Below, piece after piece: positions 24,686 through 33,129 of a stretch of DNA of 44,766 bases. The notes below the pieces were generated by a model. The model was not told the origin of the DNA, searched no databases, and saw only the letters and a list, made by a program, of their open reading frames with translations. Origin of the DNA: CADDZP01 sp035948135 (GTDB lineage: Bacteria; Actinomycetota; Acidimicrobiia; Acidimicrobiales; AC-14); contig DASZJL010000096.1 of assembly GCA_035948135.1 (NCBI GenBank), positions 1 to 44,766 of the forward strand. Direction: 5' to 3'. Numbering within the stretch: position 1 is the stretch's first letter; every line of letters starts with the position of its first letter. Position numbers and translations under genes: made by a program.

Positions 24686-25266
24686 CGGGCCGCCGCCAGG
24701 AGCTTGAGGGCGTCACGGAGCAGGGTGTCGACGTTGCCCTCGGACGGCAGCTCGCGCAACACGTCGCGCACCTCGTCGGGCTGGTAGCCGAGGCCGGCGA
24801 GCGCCGCGCCCAGGTCGGCACGCACCGAGCCGCCGGTGGCCGACACGAGTTCGAGGTCGGGCACCTCGAGCCTGCTCTTCAGATCGAGCAGCAGCCGGGC
24901 TGCGGTCTTCTTCCCGACGCCGGGCACCAGAGTGAGGGCGGCGACGTCGTCATCCAGGAGGGCGCGCCGGAGGGCACTGGGCGTGTGCACCGACAGGATG
25001 GCGAGCGCAAGATTGGGGCCCACCCCGTGGGCACCGATGAGGGCCTCGAAACACGAGCGCTCGTCGGCGGTGGCGAAGCCGTAGAGCACCATGGCGTCCT
25101 CGCGGACGTGGAGATGGGTGTACAGGAAGACGGGGCTGCCCAGCTCCCCGAGCTCGGCCATCGTGCGGGGGGCCACGACGGCGCGATAGCCGACGCCGCC
25201 GACCTCGACGGTGACCTCACCGCCCGCCGAGCGATCGAGGAGCACCCCTCTCACCGAGCCAATCAC
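24682..25266 (-). CDS. ruvA: Holliday junction DNA-binding protein RuvA
   Basis: Tetrameric junction-binding protein that recruits RuvB. From GTG at 25266 it has 194 residues (IGSVRGVLLDRSAGG). The OB fold covers the first 60 or so residues; two helix-hairpin-helix motifs follow (GAHGVGPNLALAIL and LVPGVGKKTAARLLL), then a flexible linker and the C-terminal RuvB-binding domain (ALAGLGYQPDEVRDVL). The start overlaps the ruvC stop by four bases (GTGA); the longer in-frame reading inside ruvC is not used. Confidence 0.97.
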   Translation of the reverse strand: MIGSVRGVLLDRSAGGEVTVEVGGVGYRAVVAPRTMAELGELGSPVFLYTHLHVREDAMVLYGFATADERSCFEALIGAHGVGPNLALAILSVHTPSALRRALLDDDVAALTLVPGVGKKTAARLLLDLKSRLEVPDLELVSATGGSVRADLGAALAGLGYQPDEVRDVLRELPSEGNVDTLLRDALKLLAAAR

Positions 25267-25760
25267 TTCGCCGCCTCGAGCCGGGCCTGGAGGGGCGCGG
25301 CCGAGATGTGACAGAGCGCGAGCGCAAGCGCGTCTGCCGCGTCGGGCGGCCTGGGCACTTCGGCCAGGCCGAGCAGGGACTGCACCATGCGCTGCACCTG
25401 ATCCTTCCCGGCGGACCCGTACCCGGCGACCGCCTGCTTCACCTGGTTCGGCGTGTACTGGACGACAGCGCAACCGGCCTGGGAGGCCGCGGCCAAGACC
25501 AGGCCGCTGGCCTGCCCGACCGACATCGCGGTGCGCACGTTGGTCTGGAAGAAGAGGCGCTCGACGGCGACCACGTCAGGCCGGAGGTCGGCCAACAGCT
25601 CACGGATGTCGGCGTCAAGGGCGGCCAGGCGCTCGGGGAGGGGCTGGGACGGTGGCGTCGACAGCACGCCCACGGCGTGGGCGCGCGTCTGGCCGCGCAC
25701 CGACTCGACACAGCCGTAGCCGCAACGGGACACCCCCGGGTCGATCCCGAGCACGAACAT
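25263..25760 (-). CDS. ruvC: Crossover junction endodeoxyribonuclease RuvC
   Basis: Dimeric resolvase that cuts Holliday junctions. The 165 residues have the four catalytic acids: D7 (GIDPGVSRCGYG), E67 (VAVERLFFQTN), D140 and D143 (PDAADALALA). ATG at 25760. It opens the ruvCAB operon. The gene upstream in most actinomycetes is yebC; here an SDR and an amidohydrolase gene are inserted between them on the other strand. Confidence 0.97.
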   Translation of the reverse strand: MFVLGIDPGVSRCGYGCVESVRGQTRAHAVGVLSTPPSQPLPERLAALDADIRELLADLRPDVVAVERLFFQTNVRTAMSVGQASGLVLAAASQAGCAVVQYTPNQVKQAVAGYGSAGKDQVQRMVQSLLGLAEVPRPPDAADALALALCHISAAPLQARLEAAK

Positions 25761-25815
25761 GCGTTCGTGAACCTACCGCGACGCGCGTCGCCGGGCGCGG
25801 ATACCGTAAGCGCCA
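25761..25815. promoter_or_regulatory. Divergent promoter region ruvC / SDR
   Basis: The 55-base gap must serve both genes. On the plus strand TACCGT (25802-25807) lies eight bases before the SDR ATG. On the minus strand TAGGTT (25770-25775) lies nine bases before the ruvC ATG. Neither gene has a Shine-Dalgarno sequence, so leaderless or near-leaderless mRNAs are likely. No convincing -35 box is seen. Confidence 0.4.
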
Positions 25816-26634
25816 ATGGAGCTCGCGGGCAGGAGGGTGCTGATCACCGGCGCCTCCCGTGGCATCGGCCAGGCGCTCGCCGAACGGTTCACCGCAGCGG
25901 GCGCGCGCGTCGCACTGGTCGCCCGCTCCGAAGGCCCCCTCAAGGAGCTCGCCGACCGCCTGGGCGGCACGGCCCACCCCGCCGACCTCTGCGACCCCCA
26001 GCAACTCGCCGGCCTCGTCGAGCGAGTCGAGGCCGATGGCGGGCCCGTCGACGTACTCGTCAACAACGCCGGCGTCGACCGGTCGGGGTTCATCACCGAG
26101 GTCCCGGCCGAGGACGTCGAGACGCTGTTCCGGCTGAATGTCATTGCACCGGTCGAGCTGTGCCGTCAGGTCATTCCGCGGATGCTCGACCGGGGTCGCG
26201 GTCACATCGTCGTGATCTCGTCGATGTCGGGCGTACTGCCGGCTCCCGGCTACTCGCTCTACTCGGCCTCGAAAGCCGCTCTCAACCAGTTCGCCGCGTG
26301 CCTGCGCGCCGATCTCAAAGGCAAGCCGCTCACCACCACGCTCGTCGAGGTCGCCTACGTCGTGCCCACCGAGATGGCCGACAACGTGAAGGCCAACCCG
26401 GGCGTGTGGAAGGCGTCCGAGCGCTTCTACAAGCTGCACACGCTCGTCGACACGCCGATCGACAAGCTCACTCGCGAGATCGTCGAAGCCGTGCGCCGCG
26501 ACAAGCGCCACGTCCGCCTTCCTCGGCGCATGGCCCCGTTCGCCATCCTCGGCGAAGTGCCACGGCTGAGCGTCGAGGCGGTGCTCACCGGCGCGCATTG
26601 GAGCGAATACATCCATGGATCAGGTCCTTCGTAA
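25816..26634 (+). CDS. Short-chain dehydrogenase/reductase
   Basis: A classical SDR of 272 residues. The cofactor motif TGASRGIG is at 11-18, NNAG near 83-86, the catalytic serine in VVISSMSG near 136, and YSASK at 149-153. An arginine next to the glycine motif (R15) favours NADP(H). The C-terminal region has extra hydrophobic and basic stretches seen in membrane-associated SDRs of lipid metabolism. The substrate cannot be told. It overlaps the amidohydrolase gene by 20 bases in another frame, so the two are co-transcribed. Confidence 0.9.
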   Translation: MELAGRRVLITGASRGIGQALAERFTAAGARVALVARSEGPLKELADRLGGTAHPADLCDPQQLAGLVERVEADGGPVDVLVNNAGVDRSGFITEVPAEDVETLFRLNVIAPVELCRQVIPRMLDRGRGHIVVISSMSGVLPAPGYSLYSASKAALNQFAACLRADLKGKPLTTTLVEVAYVVPTEMADNVKANPGVWKASERFYKLHTLVDTPIDKLTREIVEAVRRDKRHVRLPRRMAPFAILGEVPRLSVEAVLTGAHWSEYIHGSGPS

Positions 26635-28270
26635 CGCCAAGGTCATCGACGGCACCGGCGCCCCCGCCCGAGCCGCGGACATCGGCATCGAGGACGGCCG
26701 TATCGCCGCGGTCGGCGACGTCGCCGCCAACGGCGCCCACGAGGTCGATCTCGACGGGCTCGTGCTCGCGCCCGGTTTCGTCGACATCCACACCCACTAC
26801 GACGCCCAGGTGCTGTGGGACCGCGACCTCACGCCGTCGTGCTGGCACGGTGTTACCACCGTCGTCATGGGCAATTGCGGCTTCGGCATCGCGCCAACGC
26901 GTCCCGAGCACCGCTCGACGATCGCCCGCACGCTCGAGAACGTCGAGGGCATGTCGGTCGAGGCACTCGAGGCCGGCATCCCCTGGACGTTCGAGTCGTT
27001 TCCCGAATACCTGAACGCCCTCGACGGCGCGCCGACGCGATTGAACACCGCGGCGATGATCGGCCACACGCCGCTGCGGCTCTATGTCCTGGGCGACGAA
27101 GCCAGCGAGCGTCCCGCCAAAGACGATGAGGTCGACCGCATGCGCGAGCTGGTCGCCGAGGCCCTGGCCGCTGGCGCCCTCGGGTTCGCCACGTCCAAGT
27201 CCCCCACCCACGCCGGCGCCGAGGGCAAGCCCGTCCCCAGCCGCCTGGCCGAGCTCGACGAAGTCGCCCGCATCGCCGACGCCATCAAGCAGAACGGCCG
27301 GGGAATCATGCAGATCACACCCGGCGCCGGCCTGTTCATCAATGAGATGGCCGACCTCAGCGAGCGCACCGGTCAGCCGGTCTCCTGGACCGCACTGCTC
27401 ACTGGCATCGGCGGCCCTGGCACCGCACTGCAGCTGCTCGACCTCACCGCCAAGGCCGGCAAGAACGTGTGGCCCCAAATCGCCTGCCGTCCGCTCGTCA
27501 TGCAGATCTCCTTCGAGGACCCGTTCGCGTTCGCGTCGGCCGACGCCTTCAAGGAGGTGCTCGCCGTCCCCCGGGAGCAGCGGGCCGACATCTACGCCGA
27601 CCCGGCCTGGCGCGAGCGGGCGCGGACCGCGGCCGACTCGGGCGGCGTCTTCGACACCAAGTGGGACAAGACCACGATCGCCGAGACCAAGCGCCATAGC
27701 CGGCTGATGGGGAGGAGCCTGGCTGACATCGCGGCCGAGCGCGGTGTGGAGCCTATGGACGCGGCGATCGACCTCGCCCTGGACGAAGACCTCAAGACCC
27801 GCTTCCGTGTCGTCCTCGCCAATGACGACGAGGACGAGGTCGGCAAGCTGCTGCAGGACGAGCGAGCCGTGCTGGGCCTCTCCGACGCGGGTGCCCACGC
27901 CAGCCAGCTGTGCGACGCCTGCTTCTCGACCCACCTCCTCTCGCACTGGACGCGCGAGAAGGGCATCCTCACCCTCGAGCAGGCGGTCTGGCGTCTCACC
28001 GGCCAGCCCACCCAAATCTTCGGCATCACCGACCGCGGCCGCATCGAAGAAGGTCTCGCCGCCGACCTCGTCGCCTTCGATCCCGACACCGTCGGCGTCG
28101 ACGGCGAGCTCGAGCGGGTGTGGGACCTCCCCGCCGGCGCCGACCGCCTCATCGCCCGTAGCAAGGGCGTCGAGCACGTCTGGGTGAACGGCACCGCCAT
28201 CCGCGACGGCGGCCAAGACGTCACCAACGCCCGCCCCGGCAAGCTCCTCAGAGGCGGCCGAGCGAGCTAA
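26615..28270 (+). CDS. N-acyl-D-amino-acid deacylase-type amidohydrolase
   Basis: Amidohydrolase-superfamily enzyme of 551 residues (family 3, PF07969 type). The metal motif HTHYD is at 59-63 and a conserved cysteine is in GNCGFGIAPTRP near 88, as in D-aminoacylases. The C-terminal metal aspartate is in LSDAGAHASQLCDAC, and the end has VWVNGTAIRDGG, the small beta-sandwich seen in such enzymes. Relatives split N-acyl-D-amino acids or related cyclic amides. The middle region (VWPQIACRPLVMQISFEDPF) places it in a subgroup with no characterised member known to me, so the substrate is open. Start ATG at 26615 lies inside the SDR gene. Confidence 0.85.
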   Translation: MDQVLRNAKVIDGTGAPARAADIGIEDGRIAAVGDVAANGAHEVDLDGLVLAPGFVDIHTHYDAQVLWDRDLTPSCWHGVTTVVMGNCGFGIAPTRPEHRSTIARTLENVEGMSVEALEAGIPWTFESFPEYLNALDGAPTRLNTAAMIGHTPLRLYVLGDEASERPAKDDEVDRMRELVAEALAAGALGFATSKSPTHAGAEGKPVPSRLAELDEVARIADAIKQNGRGIMQITPGAGLFINEMADLSERTGQPVSWTALLTGIGGPGTALQLLDLTAKAGKNVWPQIACRPLVMQISFEDPFAFASADAFKEVLAVPREQRADIYADPAWRERARTAADSGGVFDTKWDKTTIAETKRHSRLMGRSLADIAAERGVEPMDAAIDLALDEDLKTRFRVVLANDDEDEVGKLLQDERAVLGLSDAGAHASQLCDACFSTHLLSHWTREKGILTLEQAVWRLTGQPTQIFGITDRGRIEEGLAADLVAFDPDTVGVDGELERVWDLPAGADRLIARSKGVEHVWVNGTAIRDGGQDVTNARPGKLLRGGRAS

Positions 28271-28288
28271 CCCCTGCGGTGACAACGA

Positions 28289-28335
28289 CTTTGTGGAGGT
28301 TTCCCGACCCCAGAGGACAGAAAATCTCCAAAAAG
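28289..28335. terminator. Candidate bidirectional terminator between convergent genes
   Basis: Imperfect inverted repeat: CTTTGTGGAGGTTTC (28289-28303) against GAAAATCTCCAAAAAG (28320-28335). It is A/T-rich compared with its surroundings, with T-rich ends on either strand. It fills the 69-base gap between the amidohydrolase and yebC, both of which end here. Confidence 0.5.
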
Positions 28336-28339
28336 CCGG

Positions 28340-29089
28340 TCAGGCCTCGACAGCCTGCAAGACCGAATCGGGGATGTCGAAGTTGCTGTAGACGTTCTGG
28401 ACGTCGTCGTGTTCTTCGAGGGCGTCGATGAGCTTGAGGACCTTGCGGGCGTCGCCCTCGGTCTCCAGCGGGACGGCCGTCGTCGGCAGCATGGTCAGGT
28501 CGGCGGAGTCGTAGGCGATGCCGGCATCGTCGAGCGCCTTCTGCAGCCGGTGCAGGTCCTGAGGGGCGGACGTGAGCTGCCAGGTATCGCCCTGGTCGGC
28601 GAGGTCTTCGGCGCCGTTGTCCATGCCGACGAGCATGAGGTCGTCCTCACCGACCGACTTCGGGAGGATGATCACGCCCTTGCGGTGGAACTGCCATGAC
28701 ACCGCGCCGGGCTCGGCCGTGGAGCCACCGTTGCGGGTGAACAGGCTGCGGATATCGGCGCCGGTCCGGTTGCGGTTGTCGGTGAGCGTCTCGACGTAGA
28801 CCGCGACGCCGCAGGGGGCGTAGCCCTCATAGGAGACGGCCTCGTAGGTCACTCCCTCGAGCTCGCCCGTGCCCCGCTTGATGGCCCTGGTGATGGTGTC
28901 CATGGGCACCGACGAGGAGCGGGCCTTCTCGTACATCGTGCGCAACGTGGCGTTGGCGTCGAGGTCGCCGCCGCCCTCGCGCGCCGCCACCTCCAGCTGG
29001 CGGATGAGCTTGGCGAAGAGCTTGCCGCGCGCCTTGTCGGCCGCACCCTTCTTGTGCTTGATGGTTGCCCACTTGGAATGACCGGACAT
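28340..29089 (-). CDS. yebC: YebC/PmpR family (TACO1-like) protein
   Basis: A 249-residue protein starting MSGHSKWATIKHKKGAADKA, the family hallmark. GGGDLDANATLR, YEKARSSSVPMDTI, YEGYAPCGVAVYVE and TRNGGSTAEPGAVSW are all typical. The family was annotated as transcriptional regulators; recent work on bacterial and mitochondrial members points to a role in translation of difficult (for example proline-rich) sequences. In actinomycetes it lies beside pdxT and ruvC. The start is four bases after the pdxT stop. Confidence 0.96.
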   Translation of the reverse strand: MSGHSKWATIKHKKGAADKARGKLFAKLIRQLEVAAREGGGDLDANATLRTMYEKARSSSVPMDTITRAIKRGTGELEGVTYEAVSYEGYAPCGVAVYVETLTDNRNRTGADIRSLFTRNGGSTAEPGAVSWQFHRKGVIILPKSVGEDDLMLVGMDNGAEDLADQGDTWQLTSAPQDLHRLQKALDDAGIAYDSADLTMLPTTAVPLETEGDARKVLKLIDALEEHDDVQNVYSNFDIPDSVLQAVEA

Positions 29090-29092
29090 GGC

Positions 29093-29659
29093 TCAGCTCA
29101 CCTCTCTGAGAAACAGTTCATGCAAACGCAGATCGCCGGACAGCTCGGGATGGAACGCGGCCGCCAGCACCGGGCCCTGCCGGCACAGCACCGGGTAGTC
29201 GTCAACGCGGGCCAGGACCTCGACGTCGTCGCCGGCGCGCTCGACGTACGGAGCCCGGATGAACACCGCCGGGACAAGGCCCATCCCGTGCACCTCGAGC
29301 TCGGTCTCGAAGGAATCGACCTGGCGGCCGAAGGCATTCCGGCGCACGGCGATGTCGATCACACCGAAGTTGCGTTGGTCAGGGCGGCCGTCGAGGACGA
29401 CCTTGGCCAGCAGGATCATCCCCGCACACGTGCCGAACGCGGGCATGCCCTCATCGAGTCGGGCCGCCACCGGGTCGAACAGCCCGCTCGACTCCAGCAG
29501 CTGCGACATCGTCGTCGACTCGCCGCCCGGCAGGATCAGGGCGTCGACGGCCGAGAGCGCATCGGCGGTGCGGACCTCAACCGGGTCCGCGCCGAGATCA
29601 GAGAGCGCCTGGGCGTGCTCCGTGACGTCGCCCTGCAGGGCGAGGATCCCCACCTTCAC
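29093..29659 (-). CDS. pdxT: Pyridoxal 5'-phosphate synthase glutaminase subunit PdxT
   Basis: Glutaminase that feeds ammonia to PdxS for vitamin B6 synthesis. The 188 residues have the oxyanion region LPGGEST near 43-49, nucleophile C78 (FGTCAGMILL), and His170/Glu172 (FHPELS) completing the triad. Start GTG at 29659 (KVGILALQGDV). It follows pdxS by 30 bases. Confidence 0.96.
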   Translation of the reverse strand: MKVGILALQGDVTEHAQALSDLGADPVEVRTADALSAVDALILPGGESTTMSQLLESSGLFDPVAARLDEGMPAFGTCAGMILLAKVVLDGRPDQRNFGVIDIAVRRNAFGRQVDSFETELEVHGMGLVPAVFIRAPYVERAGDDVEVLARVDDYPVLCRQGPVLAAAFHPELSGDLRLHELFLREVS

Positions 29660-29689
29660 CTGGAGGACTCCCGGCGTGCACGGTGGACA

Positions 29690-30571
29690 TCACCAGCCCC
29701 GCTCGGACAGCTTGACGTCGAGCTCGGCGATCTCCTGGCCCTTCATCGCCTCGCCAAGTCCGCGGCTGACCTTGGCGACGATGTGGGGGTCGCGGAAATG
29801 TGCGGTGGCCTCGACGATGGCCTTGGCCCGAACCGCGGGGTCCTCGGACTTGAAGATGCCCGACCCGACGAACACAGCCTCGGCCCCGAGCTGCATCACG
29901 AGCGAGGCATCAGCCGGCGTGGCGATGCCCCCGGCGCAGAAGAGGGGTACGGGCAGGCGGCCGGCCTCATGCAGTTCCTGCACCAGGGAGACCGGCGCCC
30001 GCAGCTCCTTGGCCCATGCGTAGACCTCGGCCGAGTCGGCCTGGGTGATCTTGCGGATGTCGCCCAGGATCAGTCGGAGATGACGCACGGCCTCGACGAT
30101 GTTGCCGCTGCCGGCCTCGCCCTTGGAGCGGATCATGGCCGCCCCCTCGGAGATGCGGCGCAGGGCCTCACCGAGGTTGGTGGCGCCGCAGACGAACGGC
30201 ACGGTGAACGCCCACTTGTCGATGTGGTGGGACTCGTCGGCGGGCGTCAGCACCTCGCTCTCGTCCACGTAGTCGACACCGAGGGCCTCGAGCACTTGGG
30301 CCTCGGCGAAGTGACCGATGCGAGCCTTGGCCATCACCGGGACGGTGACGGCGGCCTTGATCCCCTCGATCATGGCCGGATCGCTCATGCGCGCCACGCC
30401 GCCGTCGCGACGGATGTCGGCCGGGACCCGCTCCAGCGCCATCACTGCGACCGCGCCGGCATCCTCGGCGATCTTGGCCTGCTCGGGCGTCACGACGTCC
30501 ATGATCACGCCGCCCCGGAGCATCTCGGCCAGCCCTCGCTTGACGCGATCGGTGCCCGTCTGGCGTTCCAT
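29690..30571 (-). CDS. pdxS: Pyridoxal 5'-phosphate synthase subunit PdxS
   Basis: Builds PLP from ribose 5-phosphate, glyceraldehyde 3-phosphate and ammonia, in a 12-mer with PdxT. From ATG at 30571 it has 293 residues (MERQTGTDRVKRGLAEML). Motifs include GGVIMDVVTPEQAKIAEDAG, the catalytic lysine in VPVMAKARIGH, DESEVLTPADE, VCGATNLGEALRRI and FCAGGIATPADA. A GTG two codons upstream is an alternative start. The ATG is preferred because TAGACT lies seven bases before it. Confidence 0.96.
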   Translation of the reverse strand: MERQTGTDRVKRGLAEMLRGGVIMDVVTPEQAKIAEDAGAVAVMALERVPADIRRDGGVARMSDPAMIEGIKAAVTVPVMAKARIGHFAEAQVLEALGVDYVDESEVLTPADESHHIDKWAFTVPFVCGATNLGEALRRISEGAAMIRSKGEAGSGNIVEAVRHLRLILGDIRKITQADSAEVYAWAKELRAPVSLVQELHEAGRLPVPLFCAGGIATPADASLVMQLGAEAVFVGSGIFKSEDPAVRAKAIVEATAHFRDPHIVAKVSRGLGEAMKGQEIAELDVKLSERGW

Positions 30572-30578
30572 GGACACC

Positions 30579-30584
30579 AGTCTA
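30579..30584 (-). promoter_or_regulatory. Possible -10 box for leaderless pdxS
   Basis: TAGACT seven bases before the pdxS ATG, in the short gap after the DUF3048 gene. There is no Shine-Dalgarno sequence. The gene could also be read from the upstream operon. Confidence 0.3.
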
Positions 30585-30596
30585 TGAGCGCTGCGG

Positions 30597-31640
30597 CTAC
30601 TGAACGGTTGCCGCGGTCCCCACCGGCTGCACCTCGACCCAGGTGGTGCCGGGCGTGATCTTGATCGGCGCCCCGGCGGCGTCGGTGAACGACACCGGCG
30701 TCTCCGCGCTCGGCTTCGACCAACTGCCCTTCACCACCTTGCCCTGCGACAGCACCCACGCCTGACCGGTGCCAGTGACCTGGGCGACGGACACGGGCTC
30801 GCCCACGACGTCCACATCGCCCGGGCTGTTGACGTAGGGCACGAACCACACGATCACGTTGGTGGGCGCCACCTGGGCGCCGCCCTCGACGACCTGGGGC
30901 GTGCCGTTGCTCCCCCGCTTCCACGTGTTGGTGGCCGGGTCGTAGTCGTACGTGCTCGTCGTTCGCACGCCGGGGACGACGGTGAGGTGGCTGGCGGGCA
31001 GGACACCGGCGCCACCGAAGGGCTCGCCGTTGGCCAGGAAGTCGAAGATCTTGGGCGGCGGCGCCATGCCAGCCGGCGCCTGGGCGTACAACCGCGGCGT
31101 CGACGAATAGAGGTTGTGGGGCGCGGCGCGCCCCGGCCGCCGGTAGTACGCCTTGGGTGCGGCGTCCACGCCGACGTCGGTGATCCCGGCCGCGTGCAGC
31201 ATGTTGATGAACTTGGCCGTGCCACCCGAATAGGCGTAGAGCGGGTTCAGGGGCTTGACGATCGCGGGATCGCTGGGCCGGATCGAGCGCACGGGCCCGA
31301 CGGGGTCGGCGTCCTTGGACTGATAGACGACGATGAGGCGGCTGAGGCCCGCCTCGACGATCTCCTCGTACACCACGTCGGCTTCGACCAGACCGGACTG
31401 CGGGCGCGCTTCGGCGACGTTCTCGATCTTGACCACGAGGGCCGGCCGCGACTGCTTCGGGTCTGCCCCCGCGGGCAGGCCCGTCAGGGGGAACACGGGC
31501 GGCACGGTGGTCGTCGTCGTAGCCGGGGCTGTGGAGCCGGCGGAGGCGTTCTTGCCACCTCCTGACGAGCACGCGGCCGCGACCAGCGCCAGTGCTGCGA
31601 GCGCGGCGGCGAAGCCGAAGAGGCGGTGGCGGGAGGTCAC
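30597..31640 (-). CDS. DUF3048-domain lipoprotein
   Basis: An exported lipoprotein of 347 residues. The signal peptide has the basic start TSRHR, a hydrophobic core, and lipobox AAAC with Cys24; a Ser/Gly/Thr-rich linker follows. The DUF3048 body contains PALVVKIENVAEARPQSGL, VYEEIVEAGLSRL, VGPVRSIRPSD and a C-terminal half with ITPGTTWVEV. The family includes B. subtilis YerB; its function is not established. Start GTG at 31640 overlaps the htpX stop by four bases (GTGA). Confidence 0.9.
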   Translation of the reverse strand: MTSRHRLFGFAAALAALALVAAACSSGGGKNASAGSTAPATTTTTVPPVFPLTGLPAGADPKQSRPALVVKIENVAEARPQSGLVEADVVYEEIVEAGLSRLIVVYQSKDADPVGPVRSIRPSDPAIVKPLNPLYAYSGGTAKFINMLHAAGITDVGVDAAPKAYYRRPGRAAPHNLYSSTPRLYAQAPAGMAPPPKIFDFLANGEPFGGAGVLPASHLTVVPGVRTTSTYDYDPATNTWKRGSNGTPQVVEGGAQVAPTNVIVWFVPYVNSPGDVDVVGEPVSVAQVTGTGQAWVLSQGKVVKGSWSKPSAETPVSFTDAAGAPIKITPGTTWVEVQPVGTAATVQ

Positions 31641-32404
31641 AGTTCTTTCAGTGTCTTGATGCGGTCGTCCAGCGGCGGGTGCGTGTCGAACATCCGGTTG
31701 GCCGGCCCGAGGGGCGACTCGATCCAGAGATGGGCGGTAGCCCGCGAGTTGAATTGCACAACGGTCTTGTCGGCCTTGAGCTTCTCCAAGGCCGAGATAA
31801 GGCCGGGAGGGTAGCGGGTCAACGACACCCCACTGACGTCAGCCGAGCCTTCCCGGCTCCGGCCCAGGGCAAGGGGCACCACCGGCCCGAACACCGGGCG
31901 TAGGACGACCGCCGGAAGGCCCACGAGCGTCACGGCGACCGTCGACACGAGGATGTCGTAGTTCTTGACGTGGCTCAGCTCGTGAGCGAGCACGCCCTCC
32001 AGCTCGATGCGGTTCAGCTTGTCGAGCAGTCCGGTGGTGACGGCGATCGCGGCGTGCCGGGGGCTGCGGCCGGTTGCGAACGCATTCGGCGCCGGGTCGT
32101 CGATGACATACACGCGCGGCTTGGGGAGGCCGGCCGCGATGCACAGCCCCTCGACGACGTTGTGCAGGCGGGCGTACTGCTCAGGGTCGGACGGGCGGGC
32201 GTGGGCCATGCGCAGCGCCATGGCGTCGGACTTCCAATAGGCGATGAACGATCCGGCGCCTGCGATGACCAGGGCGATGACCAAGCCGGCGATGCCCAAG
32301 CCGAGGACGAGCAGCACGGCCCAGAGCACGGCGGCGACAACGACGACGAAGCCCGCAATGAGCAGCACCGAGCGCCGCTTGTTGGAGGAGATCTGCTCGT
32401 ACAG
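31637..32404 (-). CDS. htpX: Membrane-bound zinc metalloprotease HtpX (M48B)
   Basis: Quality-control protease of the cytoplasmic membrane. Two N-terminal helices (about residues 13-50) precede the zinc motif HELSH; the third ligand is the glutamate in SREGSAD. DPAPNAFATGRSP and a C-terminal THPPLDDRIKTL are typical. The reading frame opens right after the lemA stop. The first ordinary start is GTG at 32368, but the residues before it, YEQISSNKRRSVLL, match the conserved HtpX N-terminus (compare YQQIASNKRKT in streptococci, from memory). I therefore place the start at CTG 32404, giving 255 residues. lemA and htpX are paired in many bacteria. Confidence 0.88.
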   Translation of the reverse strand: MYEQISSNKRRSVLLIAGFVVVVAAVLWAVLLVLGLGIAGLVIALVIAGAGSFIAYWKSDAMALRMAHARPSDPEQYARLHNVVEGLCIAAGLPKPRVYVIDDPAPNAFATGRSPRHAAIAVTTGLLDKLNRIELEGVLAHELSHVKNYDILVSTVAVTLVGLPAVVLRPVFGPVVPLALGRSREGSADVSGVSLTRYPPGLISALEKLKADKTVVQFNSRATAHLWIESPLGPANRMFDTHPPLDDRIKTLKEL

Positions 32405-32419
32405 CGGAGGAGGCTCGGG

Positions 32420-32971
32420 TCAGAACTGGACCGAGACCGGACCCCGAGAGGTGTCGTCGGCCTCGAAGTACTCGCGGGGATGGAACCCGAAGGAGTTGGC
32501 GAGCACGTTGGTTGGGAAGGACTGGATGCGGGTGTTCAGCTTGAGCACCTCGTCGTTGTAGAACTGGCGCGCGTAGGCGATGCGGCCCTCGGTGGCCGTG
32601 AGCTCCTCTTGCAGGGCGAGGAAGTTCTGATTGGCCTTGAGCTCGGGGTACGCCTCGGCGACAGCGAAGAGAGACTTCAGGGCACCTGTGATCTGGTTCT
32701 CGGCTTGCGCCTGTTGGGCGGGGCCCTGGGCGTTGATCGCATTCGCACGGGCGTTGGTGACGCTCTCGAACGTCTGACGCTCGTGGGCTGCGTAGCCCTT
32801 CACCGTCTCGACCAGGTTGGGAATCAGGTCGTACCGGCGCCGGAGCTGCACGTCGATCTGGGCCCAGGCGTTGTCGATGCGGTTCCGCAGCCGAACCAGG
32901 CCGTTGTAGGCGAAGACGACGTACAGGACGAGGAGCACAACCACGACCAGCACGATCAGCAGCGCGATCAC
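32420..32971 (-). CDS. lemA: LemA family protein
   Basis: A membrane-anchored protein of 183 residues. The N-terminal helix (about 2-20, IALLIVLVVVVLLVLYVV) is followed by YNGLVRLRNRIDNAWAQIDV, RRYDLIPNLVETVKGY and EGRIAYARQFYNDEV, which identify the helical-bundle LemA family. The role is unclear; it often accompanies HtpX. The start at GTG 32971 is chosen because the membrane helix begins there and TATGAT lies six bases upstream. The longer upstream frame has no family character. Confidence 0.93.
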   Translation of the reverse strand: MIALLIVLVVVVLLVLYVVFAYNGLVRLRNRIDNAWAQIDVQLRRRYDLIPNLVETVKGYAAHERQTFESVTNARANAINAQGPAQQAQAENQITGALKSLFAVAEAYPELKANQNFLALQEELTATEGRIAYARQFYNDEVLKLNTRIQSFPTNVLANSFGFHPREYFEADDTSRGPVSVQF

Positions 32972-32977
32972 GTCTTC

Positions 32978-32983
32978 ATCATA
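32978..32983 (-). promoter_or_regulatory. Candidate -10 box of a leaderless lemA transcript
   Basis: TATGAT on the minus strand, six bases before the lemA GTG, which would put transcription start at or next to the start codon. No clear -35 box. The rest of the 158-base divergent gap (32972-33129) holds the promoter of the plus-strand surface-protein gene; a TTGATC / TAGGGA pair lies at about 33098-33125. Confidence 0.4.
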
Positions 32984-33129
32984 CGGCCCACCCCCCTCGT
33001 ATGCGGCGAACGCGCGCAGATGACTAGTGAAAACGGTGCGGCGATTTGACCAATGTGGGCCATGGCTTCCGAGACGCTCGACGCCGAAAGTACGGATTGA
33101 TCGTGTTTTCGGTGGATCTAGGGAGAACC

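Noticed and set aside
26585..28285. Minus-strand frame of 566 codons opposite the amidohydrolase
   Set aside because: Shadow of the amidohydrolase gene; no domain and composition typical of antisense frames.
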